A DNA stretch of 7,352 bases from Pseudomonadota bacterium (GCA_023432885.1 JAEZEU010000483.1:1-7352), one strand, 5' to 3'. Shown: positions 1 through 6,257, counted from the stretch's first letter. Translations and numbers: made by a program. Notes: generated by a model not told the origin, from the letters alone.

Positions 1-379
1 CAGACGTTCTCGCGCTTGATGGCGCCATCGCCGGCGAACTCGATGATGTGCAGGAGGCGGAATTCGAGCGGCCGGTCCCTGCCGTCGAGGCCAAACGGCC
101 TGCCCGGGGCCTTGCCGCTCCAGACGGACTCGTCGACAAGAAAATTGTCGCCATAGAGTCGCTTCACGCAATCGACCTTGCCGTTCGAGAGATCGGCGAA
201 CAGCGCCTCGTAGAAGGGGCGCGCGGCTTCGCGGCCGTGGGTTGGTCCGGCCGGCCAGCCGACGATGTCGTGCTCGACATCGGACGCCAGTGTCGCCAGC
301 ACACCATCGATGTCGTCCCTGCCTCAAAGCCGAAATGCTCGTCGATCGTCCGATCCATCGCTTCGCGGGTGTTCGCCAT
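1..379 (-). pseudogene. SnoaL-like / NTF2-family protein, frameshifted and cut by the window edge
   Basis: Reading the minus strand, the gene starts at the ATG at 379-377, with GGAG a few bases upstream, and begins MANTREAMDRTIDEHFGFEA. The frame then changes. From about position 322 downwards the plausible protein continues in another frame as DDIDGVLATLASDVEHDIVG, then WPAGPTHGREAARPFYEALF, and it stays open to the window edge. That second frame has a TGA immediately before the junction (plus-strand tca at 324-326), so it cannot be entered from upstream without a shift. One missing base near 321, giving FGFEA-RDDIDG, would restore a normal protein. The HGREAARPFYEALF segment and the later hydrophobic pattern fit SnoaL/NTF2-like small alpha+beta barrels, which include ketosteroid-isomerase-like enzymes and many proteins of unknown function. 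The C-terminus lies outside the window. It may be a real pseudogene or a sequencing error; I cannot tell which. The family call is fairly confident, the substrate unknown. Confidence 0.72.
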
Positions 380-432
380 AGCCTTCTCCGGTCCCCCTGG
401 TGTATGCGATACGGATGGCTTGTAATGAGACA

Positions 433-461
433 ATTGTATCATATCAATACGAAGTATCGTT
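433..461. promoter_or_regulatory. Possible operator/promoter in the divergent intergenic region
   Basis: This AT-rich patch stands out from GC-rich surroundings. It holds GTAT (436-439), ATAC (447-450) and GTAT (454-457). These form two overlapping inverted repeats: GTAT-N7-ATAC and ATAC-N3-GTAT. On the minus strand, TACAAT (438-433) resembles a -10 box placed to drive the SnoaL-like gene, but the hexamer 17 bp upstream (AACGAT) is a poor -35 box. Repeats of this kind near a promoter are often sites for TetR-, MarR- or HxlR-type repressors, but no such regulator is encoded in the window. The arms are only four bases long, so chance is a real possibility. Confidence 0.3.
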
Positions 462-519
462 ACGTCGGGGCGCGATCCGGCGTTTCCGGGCGACACCGGA
501 GCGTCGGCGCGCGGGAGCT

Positions 520-558
520 AGTGCGGACGGCAATTTGCATTAGAGTGCCGCCCGCGCT
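520..558 (+). other. Imperfect hairpin in the leader of the Lin0512 gene
   Basis: Bases 520-532 (AGTGCGGACGGCA) pair with 546-558 (TGCCGCCCGCGCT). There are 11 Watson-Crick pairs, one G-T wobble (522/556) and one A-C mismatch (527/551). The loop is 13 bases (533-545). The structure ends 23 bases before the ATG at 582 and leaves the ribosome-binding site GGGAAG (571-576) unpaired. If it lies in the 5' leader it could stabilise the mRNA or regulate it; as DNA it could be an operator. No T-run follows, so it does not look like an intrinsic terminator. GC-rich DNA gives some such structures by chance. Confidence 0.4.
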
Positions 559-581
559 CCAACAACAAAAGGGAAGTTTCA

Positions 582-929
582 ATGGCACGCATCCGCTGTA
601 TCACCGAGATGGGCATGGGCGTCGACGTCCATGGAAAGGACGCCACCAAGGCGGCGAAACGCGCGGTGTCGGATGCGATCCGCCATTCCAGCCTCGGCTT
701 CTTCCGCATGCTGGGCAAGACCGCGAATGACATGTTCGTCGATGTCACCATCGGCGTGCCGAACCCGGAAAGCCTCGACAAGGCGGCGGTAGCCAAGGAA
801 TTGCCTTACGGTACGGTGACGGTGAATGCCGTAAAGGGCGGGCTGGAGATCCCGGCCGAGCAGGGGACGGACTCCATTCTGATCGCCAATGCGGCCGTGA
901 TCGTCAGTTTCGACGACGACAAGGGCTAG
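582..929 (+). CDS. Lin0512-family conserved protein of unknown function
   Basis: This 115-residue protein begins MARIRCITEMGMGVDVHGKD and continues ATKAAKRAVSDAIRHSSLGF. The N-terminal EMGMGVDxHGxDxTKAAxRAVxDAI pattern is the hallmark of the Lin0512 family, small stand-alone proteins found across bacteria and archaea. No biochemical role is established that I know of. The length fits a complete family member. There is no signal peptide or membrane segment, so it should be cytoplasmic. The ATG is preceded by GGGAAG at 571-576, five bases from the start. It is divergent from the broken SnoaL-like gene and 98 bp ahead of the dehydratase on the same strand, with a hairpin between them, so co-transcription with the dehydratase is uncertain. 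The family call is strong; no function is proposed. Confidence 0.9.
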   Translation: MARIRCITEMGMGVDVHGKDATKAAKRAVSDAIRHSSLGFFRMLGKTANDMFVDVTIGVPNPESLDKAAVAKELPYGTVTVNAVKGGLEIPAEQGTDSILIANAAVIVSFDDDKG

Positions 930-964
930 GCGTTCGCGTTTTCCCGATAGAGAATGGCGCCGAG

Positions 965-988
965 GCTGGACCGCCCCCGCGGTCCGGC
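965..988 (+). terminator. GC-rich hairpin between the Lin0512 and dehydratase genes
   Basis: GCTGGACCGC (965-974) pairs with GCGGTCCGGC (979-988) around a CCCC loop (975-978). The stem has ten pairs, including one T-G wobble at 967/986. The hairpin lies 36 bases after the Lin0512 stop and 40 bases before the dehydratase start. No T-run follows, so a classical intrinsic terminator is not shown. It may be a weak or Rho-assisted terminator, an mRNA-stabilising element, or a dispersed palindromic repeat. Confidence 0.4.
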
Positions 989-1016
989 GCGAATGGCCTG
1001 CAACAAGAAGAATCCT

Positions 1017-1023
1017 GGGAGGA
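1017..1023 (+). promoter_or_regulatory. Ribosome-binding site supporting a TTG start
   Basis: GGGAGGA lies four bases before the TTG at 1028-1030. This strong Shine-Dalgarno sequence supports the unusual TTG start of the dehydratase. The ATG at 993 is in a different frame, and I saw no in-frame ATG or GTG close upstream with a comparable site. Confidence 0.7.
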
Positions 1024-1027
1024 ACCC

Positions 1028-2746
1028 TTGGTACAAGACAGCAGCACCTACTGGAAGCGATCGCGCGTCGAGTTGCGGGCCGCAGGCTTCGATCCGGACC
1101 GCGCGGCGAATACCAGCGCCGTGGTCACCATCGCCAGCGCCTGGACCAATGCGCATCGCTGCAACAACCGCGTGCGCGGTATCGCCGACATGCTGGTCGA
1201 GATCCTCGGTGAGCGCGGCGGGCAGGGGCTCGTGGTCGGCGCGCCGGCAGTATCGGACGCGCTGACGCAGGGCACGCCGACGGCGGGATACAGCCTGGTA
1301 TCGCGCGATGTCGTCGCCGACTGCATCGAGATCGGCCACTACGCCCACCATGGCGACGCCATGATCGTGATCTCGGGCTGCGACAAGACCGGTGCTGCCG
1401 CGCTGATGCCGCTGGCGCGCACCAATGCTTTCGGCCTCGTGATCTATCCCGGTACCGGCTCGCCGGGCCGGGTGTCGTTCGGGGCCTGGGCCGGCAAGGG
1501 CAATAACCTCACCATCATGGATTATGCGGAGGCGCGCGCCGCAAGCGAAGCGGGCCGCATCTCCGAGAAGGAGTTGCTGGAGGTCGAACGCAACGTGATG
1601 CCGGGCAGCGGCACCTGTGGCGCCATGTTCACGGCCAACACGATGAGCACGATTGCCGAGTCGATCGGCATGATGCTGCCGCGCGGCGCCTCGCATCCGG
1701 CCGACTACGGCGCCGGCGGCGATATTCACGCCGATGTTCGCGCGCAGGCGCGTGCGTCGGTCGATGCGCTCTATCGGCTGATGGAAGCCGGCATCCGGCC
1801 GCGCGACATCATGACCGAGCGCGCGTTCGAGAACGCAATCGCAACCGTCTACGCCATGGGCGGTTCGACCAACATGTATCTGCACCTGCTTGCGGTTGCG
1901 CGGGAGGCGCAGGTACCGATCACCATCGATCGCATCCAGGCGGTCGGCGAGCGCATCCCCCTGTTGGCCAATCTGCAGCCGCACGGACCGTTTGCCATGG
2001 GCAGCCTGCATGCGATCGGCGGCGTGCCGATCGTGCAGAAGGAGTTGTTGCGGGCCGGCCTGCTGCATGGCGATGTCATGACCGTCACCGCCAAGACGCT
2101 GGCGGAAAATCTTGCGACCGTGCCGACCCTGCAAGAGATCGGCAAGCAGGAGATCGTGTTTCCGGTGGCGAGCCCGATCGCGCCGCCGAACAATCACATC
2201 AGCGTGCTCAAGGGCAATCTCGCGCCGGAGAGCTGTCTGTTGAAACTCTCCGGCAAGACGCTGGAGAAGGGCGAATTCCGCGGTACAGCGCGCGTATTCG
2301 AATCCGAGGCGGATACGATGGCGGCCATCCGGGCCGACAAGATCCGGCCCGGCGACGTGATCGTCGTGCGCAATGTCGGCCCCGTGGGCGGACCCGGCAT
2401 GCCCGAGATGGTGATGCTGACCATTCAGTTGCAGGGGCGGGGCCTCGGCGAAGACGTCGCGCTGATCACCGACGGCCGGTTCTCCGGCGTGTCGCACGGC
2501 ATCCTGATCGGGCACATCTCGCCGGAAGCGGCGCGCGGCGGCCCGATCGCAGCCGTGCGGGAAGCCGACGTGATCGTGATCGATCCCAAGGCGCGCACGC
2601 TGACGCTCGAGGTTGGCGATGAGGAGATCGCCCGGCGCATGGCGGACTGGCGCGCACCCGAGCGAGCCGAGAAAGCGCGGCCGGGATCGGTGCACGACAA
2701 GTACATCCGCCTGGTCTCGTCGGCGCATTACGGCTGCGTGCTCTGA
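1028..2746 (+). CDS. IlvD/Edd-family [Fe-S] dehydratase (dihydroxy-acid dehydratase-like)
   Basis: This 572-residue protein has the full length of the IlvD/Edd family, which removes water from dihydroxy acids or sugar acids. The three expected Fe-S cysteines are present: Cys45 (RCNN), Cys118 (GCDKT) and Cys197 (GSGTCGAMFTAN). Asp119 and Lys120 of the CDK motif fit the metal site; the lysine is carbamylated in characterised relatives. Also visible are Asp77 (VSD), GGSTN (278-282), GPGMPEM (455-461) and TDGRFSG (481-487), whose Ser486 matches the proposed catalytic base. The ending DKYIRLVSSA is IlvD-like. Two things are unusual. The segment after Asp77 reads ALTQGTPTAGYSL rather than the usual IlvD GIxMGxEGMxYSL, and CDK is followed by TGAAALM rather than the usual TPG. 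The gene uses a TTG start with a strong ribosome-binding site. No other branched-chain amino acid gene is nearby, so it is probably a paralogue, perhaps acting on a sugar acid or another hydroxy acid. The family is certain; the substrate is not. Confidence 0.9.
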   Translation: MVQDSSTYWKRSRVELRAAGFDPDRAANTSAVVTIASAWTNAHRCNNRVRGIADMLVEILGERGGQGLVVGAPAVSDALTQGTPTAGYSLVSRDVVADCIEIGHYAHHGDAMIVISGCDKTGAAALMPLARTNAFGLVIYPGTGSPGRVSFGAWAGKGNNLTIMDYAEARAASEAGRISEKELLEVERNVMPGSGTCGAMFTANTMSTIAESIGMMLPRGASHPADYGAGGDIHADVRAQARASVDALYRLMEAGIRPRDIMTERAFENAIATVYAMGGSTNMYLHLLAVAREAQVPITIDRIQAVGERIPLLANLQPHGPFAMGSLHAIGGVPIVQKELLRAGLLHGDVMTVTAKTLAENLATVPTLQEIGKQEIVFPVASPIAPPNNHISVLKGNLAPESCLLKLSGKTLEKGEFRGTARVFESEADTMAAIRADKIRPGDVIVVRNVGPVGGPGMPEMVMLTIQLQGRGLGEDVALITDGRFSGVSHGILIGHISPEAARGGPIAAVREADVIVIDPKARTLTLEVGDEEIARRMADWRAPERAEKARPGSVHDKYIRLVSSAHYGCVL

Positions 2747-2778
2747 CGGGCTGGGCTGCAGATCAGCAGATGACAACC

Positions 2779-2783
2779 AGGAG
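2779..2783 (+). promoter_or_regulatory. Ribosome-binding site deciding the SWIM gene start
   Basis: AGGAG lies four bases before the ATG at 2788. The earlier in-frame ATG at 2770 has no comparable site upstream (preceding bases GCAGATCAGCAG), so 2788 is preferred as the start. Confidence 0.55.
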
Positions 2784-2787
2784 CAAG

Positions 2788-4452
2788 ATGCGCTTCGATG
2801 TCGATACGCTGCGAGAGCTTGCGGGCGAGAAAACGTTCGCACGCGGCTTGGACTACTTCCGCGCCGGAGAGGTGCAAATCCTGTCGCTCAGCCCGAAACG
2901 GGTGGTCGCCCAGGTCGCGGGCACGGAGGATTATCGTACGGAGTTGACCGGGCGGGGCGACAACATTGACGGCCATTGCTCCTGTCCGGCGTTCAGGGAT
3001 CAGGGTTTCTGCAAGCACATGGTCGCAACCGCGCTTGCGGTGAATGCCGCCGGGGATGCTGCGGAAGGAGAAGCGGCCGACGCGCTGGCGCGGATACGCA
3101 AGCACCTCAAGGCCAGGACGGCAGATCAGCTGGTGGACATGATCCTTGACCTGGCGGAGCAGGATCCGAACCTGTTCCGCAAGCTGGACCTGGAATCCGC
3201 CCTGACACAGGCCGACGACGCGACGCTGGAAAAGCAACTGCGCAAGGCAATCGATGCCGCGACGCGCACCGGAACCTATATCGATTACCGACAAGCGCAG
3301 CAGTGGAGCGATGGCGTCGATAGCGCGCTCGATGCCATCGAGGACATTGCCTCCGGGCCGCGCGCCGCCCTCGCACTCAAGCTGATCGAACGCGCGATCG
3401 CGAGAATTGCAGCTGCATCCGAGGCCATCGACGATTCGGACGGCCATCTCGGCGAACTGCTCGGGCGCGCGTACGACATTCACTTGGCTGCCGTGAGCGC
3501 GACCCGGCCCGAGCCGCTTGCCCTCGCGCGCGACCTGTTCACGCGCGAGATGGAAGACGATCCGGGGACGTTCGGGAATGTCGTCGTCGACTATGCCGAG
3601 GTGCTCGGCGATGCGGGTCTTGCCGAGTACCGGCGCCTCGCAGAAGCGGAATGGAAGAAGTTGCCTGCAAGGCCGGGCCGCGGGGGCGCCGCTGCGGACG
3701 GCATGGCTTCCGCGCACCGGTTGATCGAAATCCTGGATTTCTTCGCCGAGCAGGATGGTGACGCCGAGACGCGCATCGCCCTGCGCGCCAGGGATTTGTC
3801 CTCGCCGTGGAAGTATCTGCAGCTGGCGGAGTTCTGCCTCTCGCAGGGACGCCAGGAGGAAGCGCTCCGGCGCGCGGAGGAAGGGCTCTGGCAATTCGAG
3901 GATCGCAATCCGGACGAACGGTTGCTGTTCTTTGTAACAGATCAGTTGAGCAAGGCGCGGCGAAATGCGGATGCCGAGGCGCGTCTCTGGCAGGCATTTC
4001 AAAAGGCGCCCAGCTTCAGTATCTACAAGCAGCTCCGCAGCACGGGCGGCAAGCCGGCCACGCAGCGCGCTGTGGAGTTCCTGGAAGCCAGGCTGGGTGA
4101 CAAGAAGCGCGATACTTGGCGTAATCGGCCGGACCTTTTGATCGAAATCCTGATGGATGAAAAGCGGTTCGATGCGGCGTGGTCGATCCTGCACAAATTC
4201 GGTGCTTCGGAACACGTGAAGCAAATGCTCGTTTCGGCCACTGACGTCGCTCATCCGCGCGAGGCGCTCGAATTCTATGCCGTCCAGGTCGAGCGCTTTG
4301 CAGCTTCCGCTGCCTATAAGGAGGCGATGAAAGTGATCGCTCGCATGGCGAAGTTGCGCAGCGCTGGAGAACAGGCGGCCTTCGTCATGGAGCTCAAAGT
4401 ACGGCACGGCCGCAAGCGCAACTTCATGAAGCTTCTTGCTGAAAAAGCATGA
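2788..4452 (+). CDS. SWIM zinc-finger domain protein with a long helical C-terminal region
   Basis: Starting at 2788 the protein is 554 residues long; an upstream ATG at 2770 would add six. A SWIM zinc finger sits at residues 64-77 in the form CSCPAFRDQGFCKH (CxCx8CxH), with likely ligands Cys64, Cys66, Cys75 and His77. It follows an N-terminal segment (LRELAGEKTFARGLDYFRAG) typical of SWIM proteins. SWIM domains bind zinc and usually mediate DNA or protein contacts. The remaining roughly 450 residues are mostly charged amphipathic helices (for example RRAEEGLWQFEDRNPDERLL) and resemble the TPR/HEAT-like region, probably DUF6880, found in SWIM proteins of proteobacteria. There is no signal peptide or membrane span. 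The gene starts 41 bases after the dehydratase stop and may be read through from it, but no SWI2/SNF2 helicase, the common SWIM partner, is present here. The domain is secure; the cellular role is unknown. Confidence 0.85.
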   Translation: MRFDVDTLRELAGEKTFARGLDYFRAGEVQILSLSPKRVVAQVAGTEDYRTELTGRGDNIDGHCSCPAFRDQGFCKHMVATALAVNAAGDAAEGEAADALARIRKHLKARTADQLVDMILDLAEQDPNLFRKLDLESALTQADDATLEKQLRKAIDAATRTGTYIDYRQAQQWSDGVDSALDAIEDIASGPRAALALKLIERAIARIAAASEAIDDSDGHLGELLGRAYDIHLAAVSATRPEPLALARDLFTREMEDDPGTFGNVVVDYAEVLGDAGLAEYRRLAEAEWKKLPARPGRGGAAADGMASAHRLIEILDFFAEQDGDAETRIALRARDLSSPWKYLQLAEFCLSQGRQEEALRRAEEGLWQFEDRNPDERLLFFVTDQLSKARRNADAEARLWQAFQKAPSFSIYKQLRSTGGKPATQRAVEFLEARLGDKKRDTWRNRPDLLIEILMDEKRFDAAWSILHKFGASEHVKQMLVSATDVAHPREALEFYAVQVERFAASAAYKEAMKVIARMAKLRSAGEQAAFVMELKVRHGRKRNFMKLLAEKA

Positions 4453-4512
4453 AACGCAAGGGGCAGGCAGGCTCGCCGGGGAATCCGCCAACGCAGCCGT
4501 GATCGACGAGAC

Positions 4513-4528
4513 TAAACCAAACGGTTGA
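4513..4528. promoter_or_regulatory. Upstream copy of the probable ArsR operator
   Basis: TAAACCAAACGGTTGA contains the inverted repeat AACC-N4-GGTT. It matches the downstream copy at 4554-4569 in 13 of 16 positions and overlaps the -35 hexamer (4525-4530). It is less symmetric than the downstream copy, so it may be the weaker site. Binding by the product of the next gene is inferred from position and repetition. Confidence 0.6.
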
Positions 4529-4554
4529 CTGTTATCCTCGACTTCGGCTATATT
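4525..4554 (+). promoter_or_regulatory. Sigma-70-type promoter of the ArsR operon
   Basis: TTGACT (4525-4530) and TATATT (4549-4554) are separated by 18 bp. They match the consensus TTGACA and TATAAT in five of six positions each. The predicted transcription start is about 4561-4562, essentially on the ATG at 4562, so little or no 5' leader is expected. Confidence 0.72.
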
Positions 4555-4569
4555 CAACCACATGGTTGA
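4554..4569. promoter_or_regulatory. Downstream copy of the probable ArsR operator, covering the start codon
   Basis: TCAACCACATGGTTGA is a palindrome with seven-base arms (TCAACCA/TGGTTGA) and a two-base centre. It overlaps the last base of the -10 box, the predicted +1 and the ATG at 4562. Repressor bound here would block initiation. ArsR-family proteins typically bind 12-2-12-like or similar imperfect palindromes over their own promoters, so autoregulation is the natural reading. Confidence 0.7.
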
Positions 4570-4939
4570 GTGTCAGACGCCGCAGATGAATTCGGTCTTT
4601 AACGCGCTGGGTAATGCCACGCGGCGGCAGATGCTCCGCGATCTCGTCTCGGGCGAGCGGACAGTCAGCGAACTGGCAGGTCCCTTTGCGATGTCGCTCG
4701 CGGCGGCCTCCAAGCACATCAAGGTGCTGGAGGGCGCCGGGTTGATCCGCCGCGAGGTGCGGGGGCGCAGGCATGTCTGCCGGCTCGATCCCGCACCTCT
4801 GGCTGGCGCGCATGAATGGCTCGGCTTCTACGAGCGTTTCTGGACCAGCCGGCTTGACCTGCTGGAGCAACTGCTCCGCGACGAGGACGTTACGCAATCA
4901 AGGACTCGCAAGGCGAAATTGAAAAACGGAGATTTGTGA
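4562..4939 (+). CDS. ArsR-family winged-helix transcriptional regulator
   Basis: This 125-residue protein has the ArsR/SmtB layout: an N-terminal FNALGNATRRQMLRDLVSGE segment (13-32), a helix-turn-helix at about 34-61 (TVSELAGPFAMS, then LAAASKHIKVLEGAGLI), and a wing at about 62-75 (RREVRGRRHVCRL). The ELCVCDL motif of classical metal sensors is absent; the equivalent position reads SELAGPF. A metal signal is therefore not indicated. It belongs to the common type encoded beside SRPBCC/AHSA1 proteins, for which the ligand is usually unknown. The ATG at 4562 lacks a ribosome-binding site but lies at the predicted transcription start. An internal ATG at 4586 (Met9) is an alternative start, also without a good site. 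The stop overlaps the next start by one base. Autorepression through the two flanking operators is likely. Confidence 0.9.
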   Translation: MVECQTPQMNSVFNALGNATRRQMLRDLVSGERTVSELAGPFAMSLAAASKHIKVLEGAGLIRREVRGRRHVCRLDPAPLAGAHEWLGFYERFWTSRLDLLEQLLRDEDVTQSRTRKAKLKNGDL

Positions 4940-5475
4940 TGAATGCACCCGCCAGCCGCGATGCCTACGGTACGCTGATCGAGCCGACCACGCTGAAGAT
5001 CCAGCGCCTGCTGCCGGGACCGATCGAGCGCGTCTGGGCCTATGTTACCGACGGCGAACTGCGCCGCAAATGGCTTGCAGCGGGCAAGATGGAGATGAAG
5101 GCCGGCACATCCTTCGAATTCGTCTGGCGCAATGACGAACTCACCAATCCGCCGGGCAACAAGCCGGAAGGCTTTGGCGATGAGCATCGGATGATGAGCC
5201 GCATCACGGAGATCGACCCGCCGCGCAAGATCTCATTCACCTGGCGCGACAGCGGGGATGTCACGATCGAGCTGGAGGAGAAAGGCAAGGACGTGCTGCT
5301 GACGCTGATCCACCGGCGGTTGCCGAGCCGTTCGACCATGCTGATGGTCGGCGCTGGCTGGCACATGCATCTCGATGTGCTGGTGGCGCGGGCCCGCGGC
5401 GAGGAGCCGGCGCCGTTCTGGGACGGCTGGCTCAAGCTAAAGCAGGACTATGACCATCGCTTGCCGCCGGAGTGA
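4939..5475 (+). CDS. SRPBCC / AHSA1-like protein, partner of the ArsR regulator
   Basis: From the ATG at 4939 the protein has 178 residues. The N-terminal part (LPGPIERVWAYVTDGELRRK, about 25-44) and the later DPPRKISFTW and GWHMHLDVLVARARGEE segments match the AHSA1-type branch of the SRPBCC (START/Bet v 1-like) fold, which encloses a hydrophobic ligand cavity. No enzyme activity can be assigned. The ATG overlaps the ArsR stop (TGATG) and has GGAG at 4928-4931, seven bases upstream, so translational coupling is likely. A GTG three bases earlier (4936) is in frame but too close to that site. ArsR-SRPBCC pairs are widespread; the SRPBCC protein is usually thought to bind or process whatever induces the repressor, but that is inference. 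There is no signal peptide, so it should be cytoplasmic. Confidence 0.9.
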   Translation: MNAPASRDAYGTLIEPTTLKIQRLLPGPIERVWAYVTDGELRRKWLAAGKMEMKAGTSFEFVWRNDELTNPPGNKPEGFGDEHRMMSRITEIDPPRKISFTWRDSGDVTIELEEKGKDVLLTLIHRRLPSRSTMLMVGAGWHMHLDVLVARARGEEPAPFWDGWLKLKQDYDHRLPPE

Positions 5476-5519
5476 CGCGGCAAGGCGATGCGTGAACAGC
5501 AATCAACAGGAGATTTGCC

Positions 5520-6257
5520 ATGAAACACGACGTCGTTTCGCCACAGCAGTGGCAAGCCGCGTGGCAGCAATTGCTCGTCAAGGAGAAGGAGCTGACCCGC
5601 GCTCGCGATGCGCTGGCCGCCCAGCGCCGGCGCATGCCGTGGCAGGCCGTCGAGAAGAACTACGAGTTCGACGGACCCGACGGCAAGCTGAGCCTGCTCG
5701 ATCTATTTGACGGACGCCGTCAGCTGATCGTCTACCGCGCCTTCTTCGAGCCGGGCGTGCACGGCTGGCCGGAACATGCCTGCATCGGCTGCTCGCTCGG
5801 CGCGGACCAGGTATCGCATCTCGCTCATCTGCATGCGCGCGACACGACGCTGGTCTATGCCTCGCGCGCACCGCAGGCCGACATTGCGCGGCTGAAGGCG
5901 CGGATGGGATGGGAGCATATCCCCTGGGTTACCATTACCGACGCTTTTGACGCCGACTTCGGCGTCGATGAATGGCATGGCCACAACGCATTCATCCGCG
6001 AGGGCGATCGCATCTTCCGCACCTACTTCATCAACAACCGCGGCGACGAGGCGATGGGCAGCGTCTGGAGCTACCTCGATATCACCGCGCTCGGCCGCCA
6101 GGAGGAGTGGGAGGACTCGCCGGGAGGGTATCCGCAGAGCCGGCCGTACAAATGGTGGAACTGGCACGACATGTACGTTCCCGGCGCCGCGCCCGACCCG
6201 AAATGGGTGGCGGTGTCCGACGCAGGAGAGGCGGCGTTCCGGAACAAAGAGGCCTGA
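5520..6257 (+). CDS. DUF899-family thioredoxin-like protein
   Basis: This 245-residue protein fits the DUF899 family in length and motifs: an N-terminal helical segment ending KEKELTRARDALAAQRRRMP, the YEFDGPDGKLSLLDLFDGR entry to a thioredoxin-like fold, a CxxC-like ACIGCSLGAD (Cys88 and Cys91), the DFGVDEWHGHNAF region, and the aromatic ending PYKWWNWHDMY. The CxxC pair sits where a thioredoxin fold would have its redox site, so thiol-disulfide or peroxide-related chemistry is plausible, but the family has no well-established reaction that I know of. It has no signal peptide. AGGAG at 5508-5512 gives a strong start. It lies 44 bp after SRPBCC with no visible promoter or terminator between, so it is probably in the same operon. 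The family call is strong; its function is inferred only from fold and context. Confidence 0.88.
   Translation: MKHDVVSPQQWQAAWQQLLVKEKELTRARDALAAQRRRMPWQAVEKNYEFDGPDGKLSLLDLFDGRRQLIVYRAFFEPGVHGWPEHACIGCSLGADQVSHLAHLHARDTTLVYASRAPQADIARLKARMGWEHIPWVTITDAFDADFGVDEWHGHNAFIREGDRIFRTYFINNRGDEAMGSVWSYLDITALGRQEEWEDSPGGYPQSRPYKWWNWHDMYVPGAAPDPKWVAVSDAGEAAFRNKEA

Noticed and set aside
48..425. Plus-strand frame over the SnoaL-like gene
   Set aside because: It is antisense to the recognisable, though frameshifted, SnoaL-like protein, and its own translation has no family features.
446..457. Resemblance of ATACGAAGTAT to part of a loxP arm
   Set aside because: Only a short partial match, with no second arm or spacer and no recombinase gene. 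It is better described as a small inverted repeat.
1028..2746. Naming the dehydratase ilvD
   Set aside because: The metal-site neighbourhood differs from IlvD and no branched-chain amino acid genes are adjacent, so a firm symbol would overstate the evidence.
2770..2787. Earlier ATG at 2770 as the start of the SWIM gene
   Set aside because: It has no Shine-Dalgarno sequence, whereas the ATG at 2788 has AGGAG four bases upstream. The difference is only six residues and not fully settled.
926..2842. 638-codon open frame on the minus strand opposite the dehydratase
   Set aside because: It is antisense to a gene with clear family motifs, has a low-complexity Arg/Ala/His/Asp-rich translation and shows no recognisable domain. 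High GC content makes such antisense frames common.
2728..4563. 611-codon open frame on the minus strand opposite the SWIM gene
   Set aside because: It is a mirror of the SWIM gene's codon bias, spans the ArsR promoter, and has no recognisable motif. The plus-strand gene explains the stretch.
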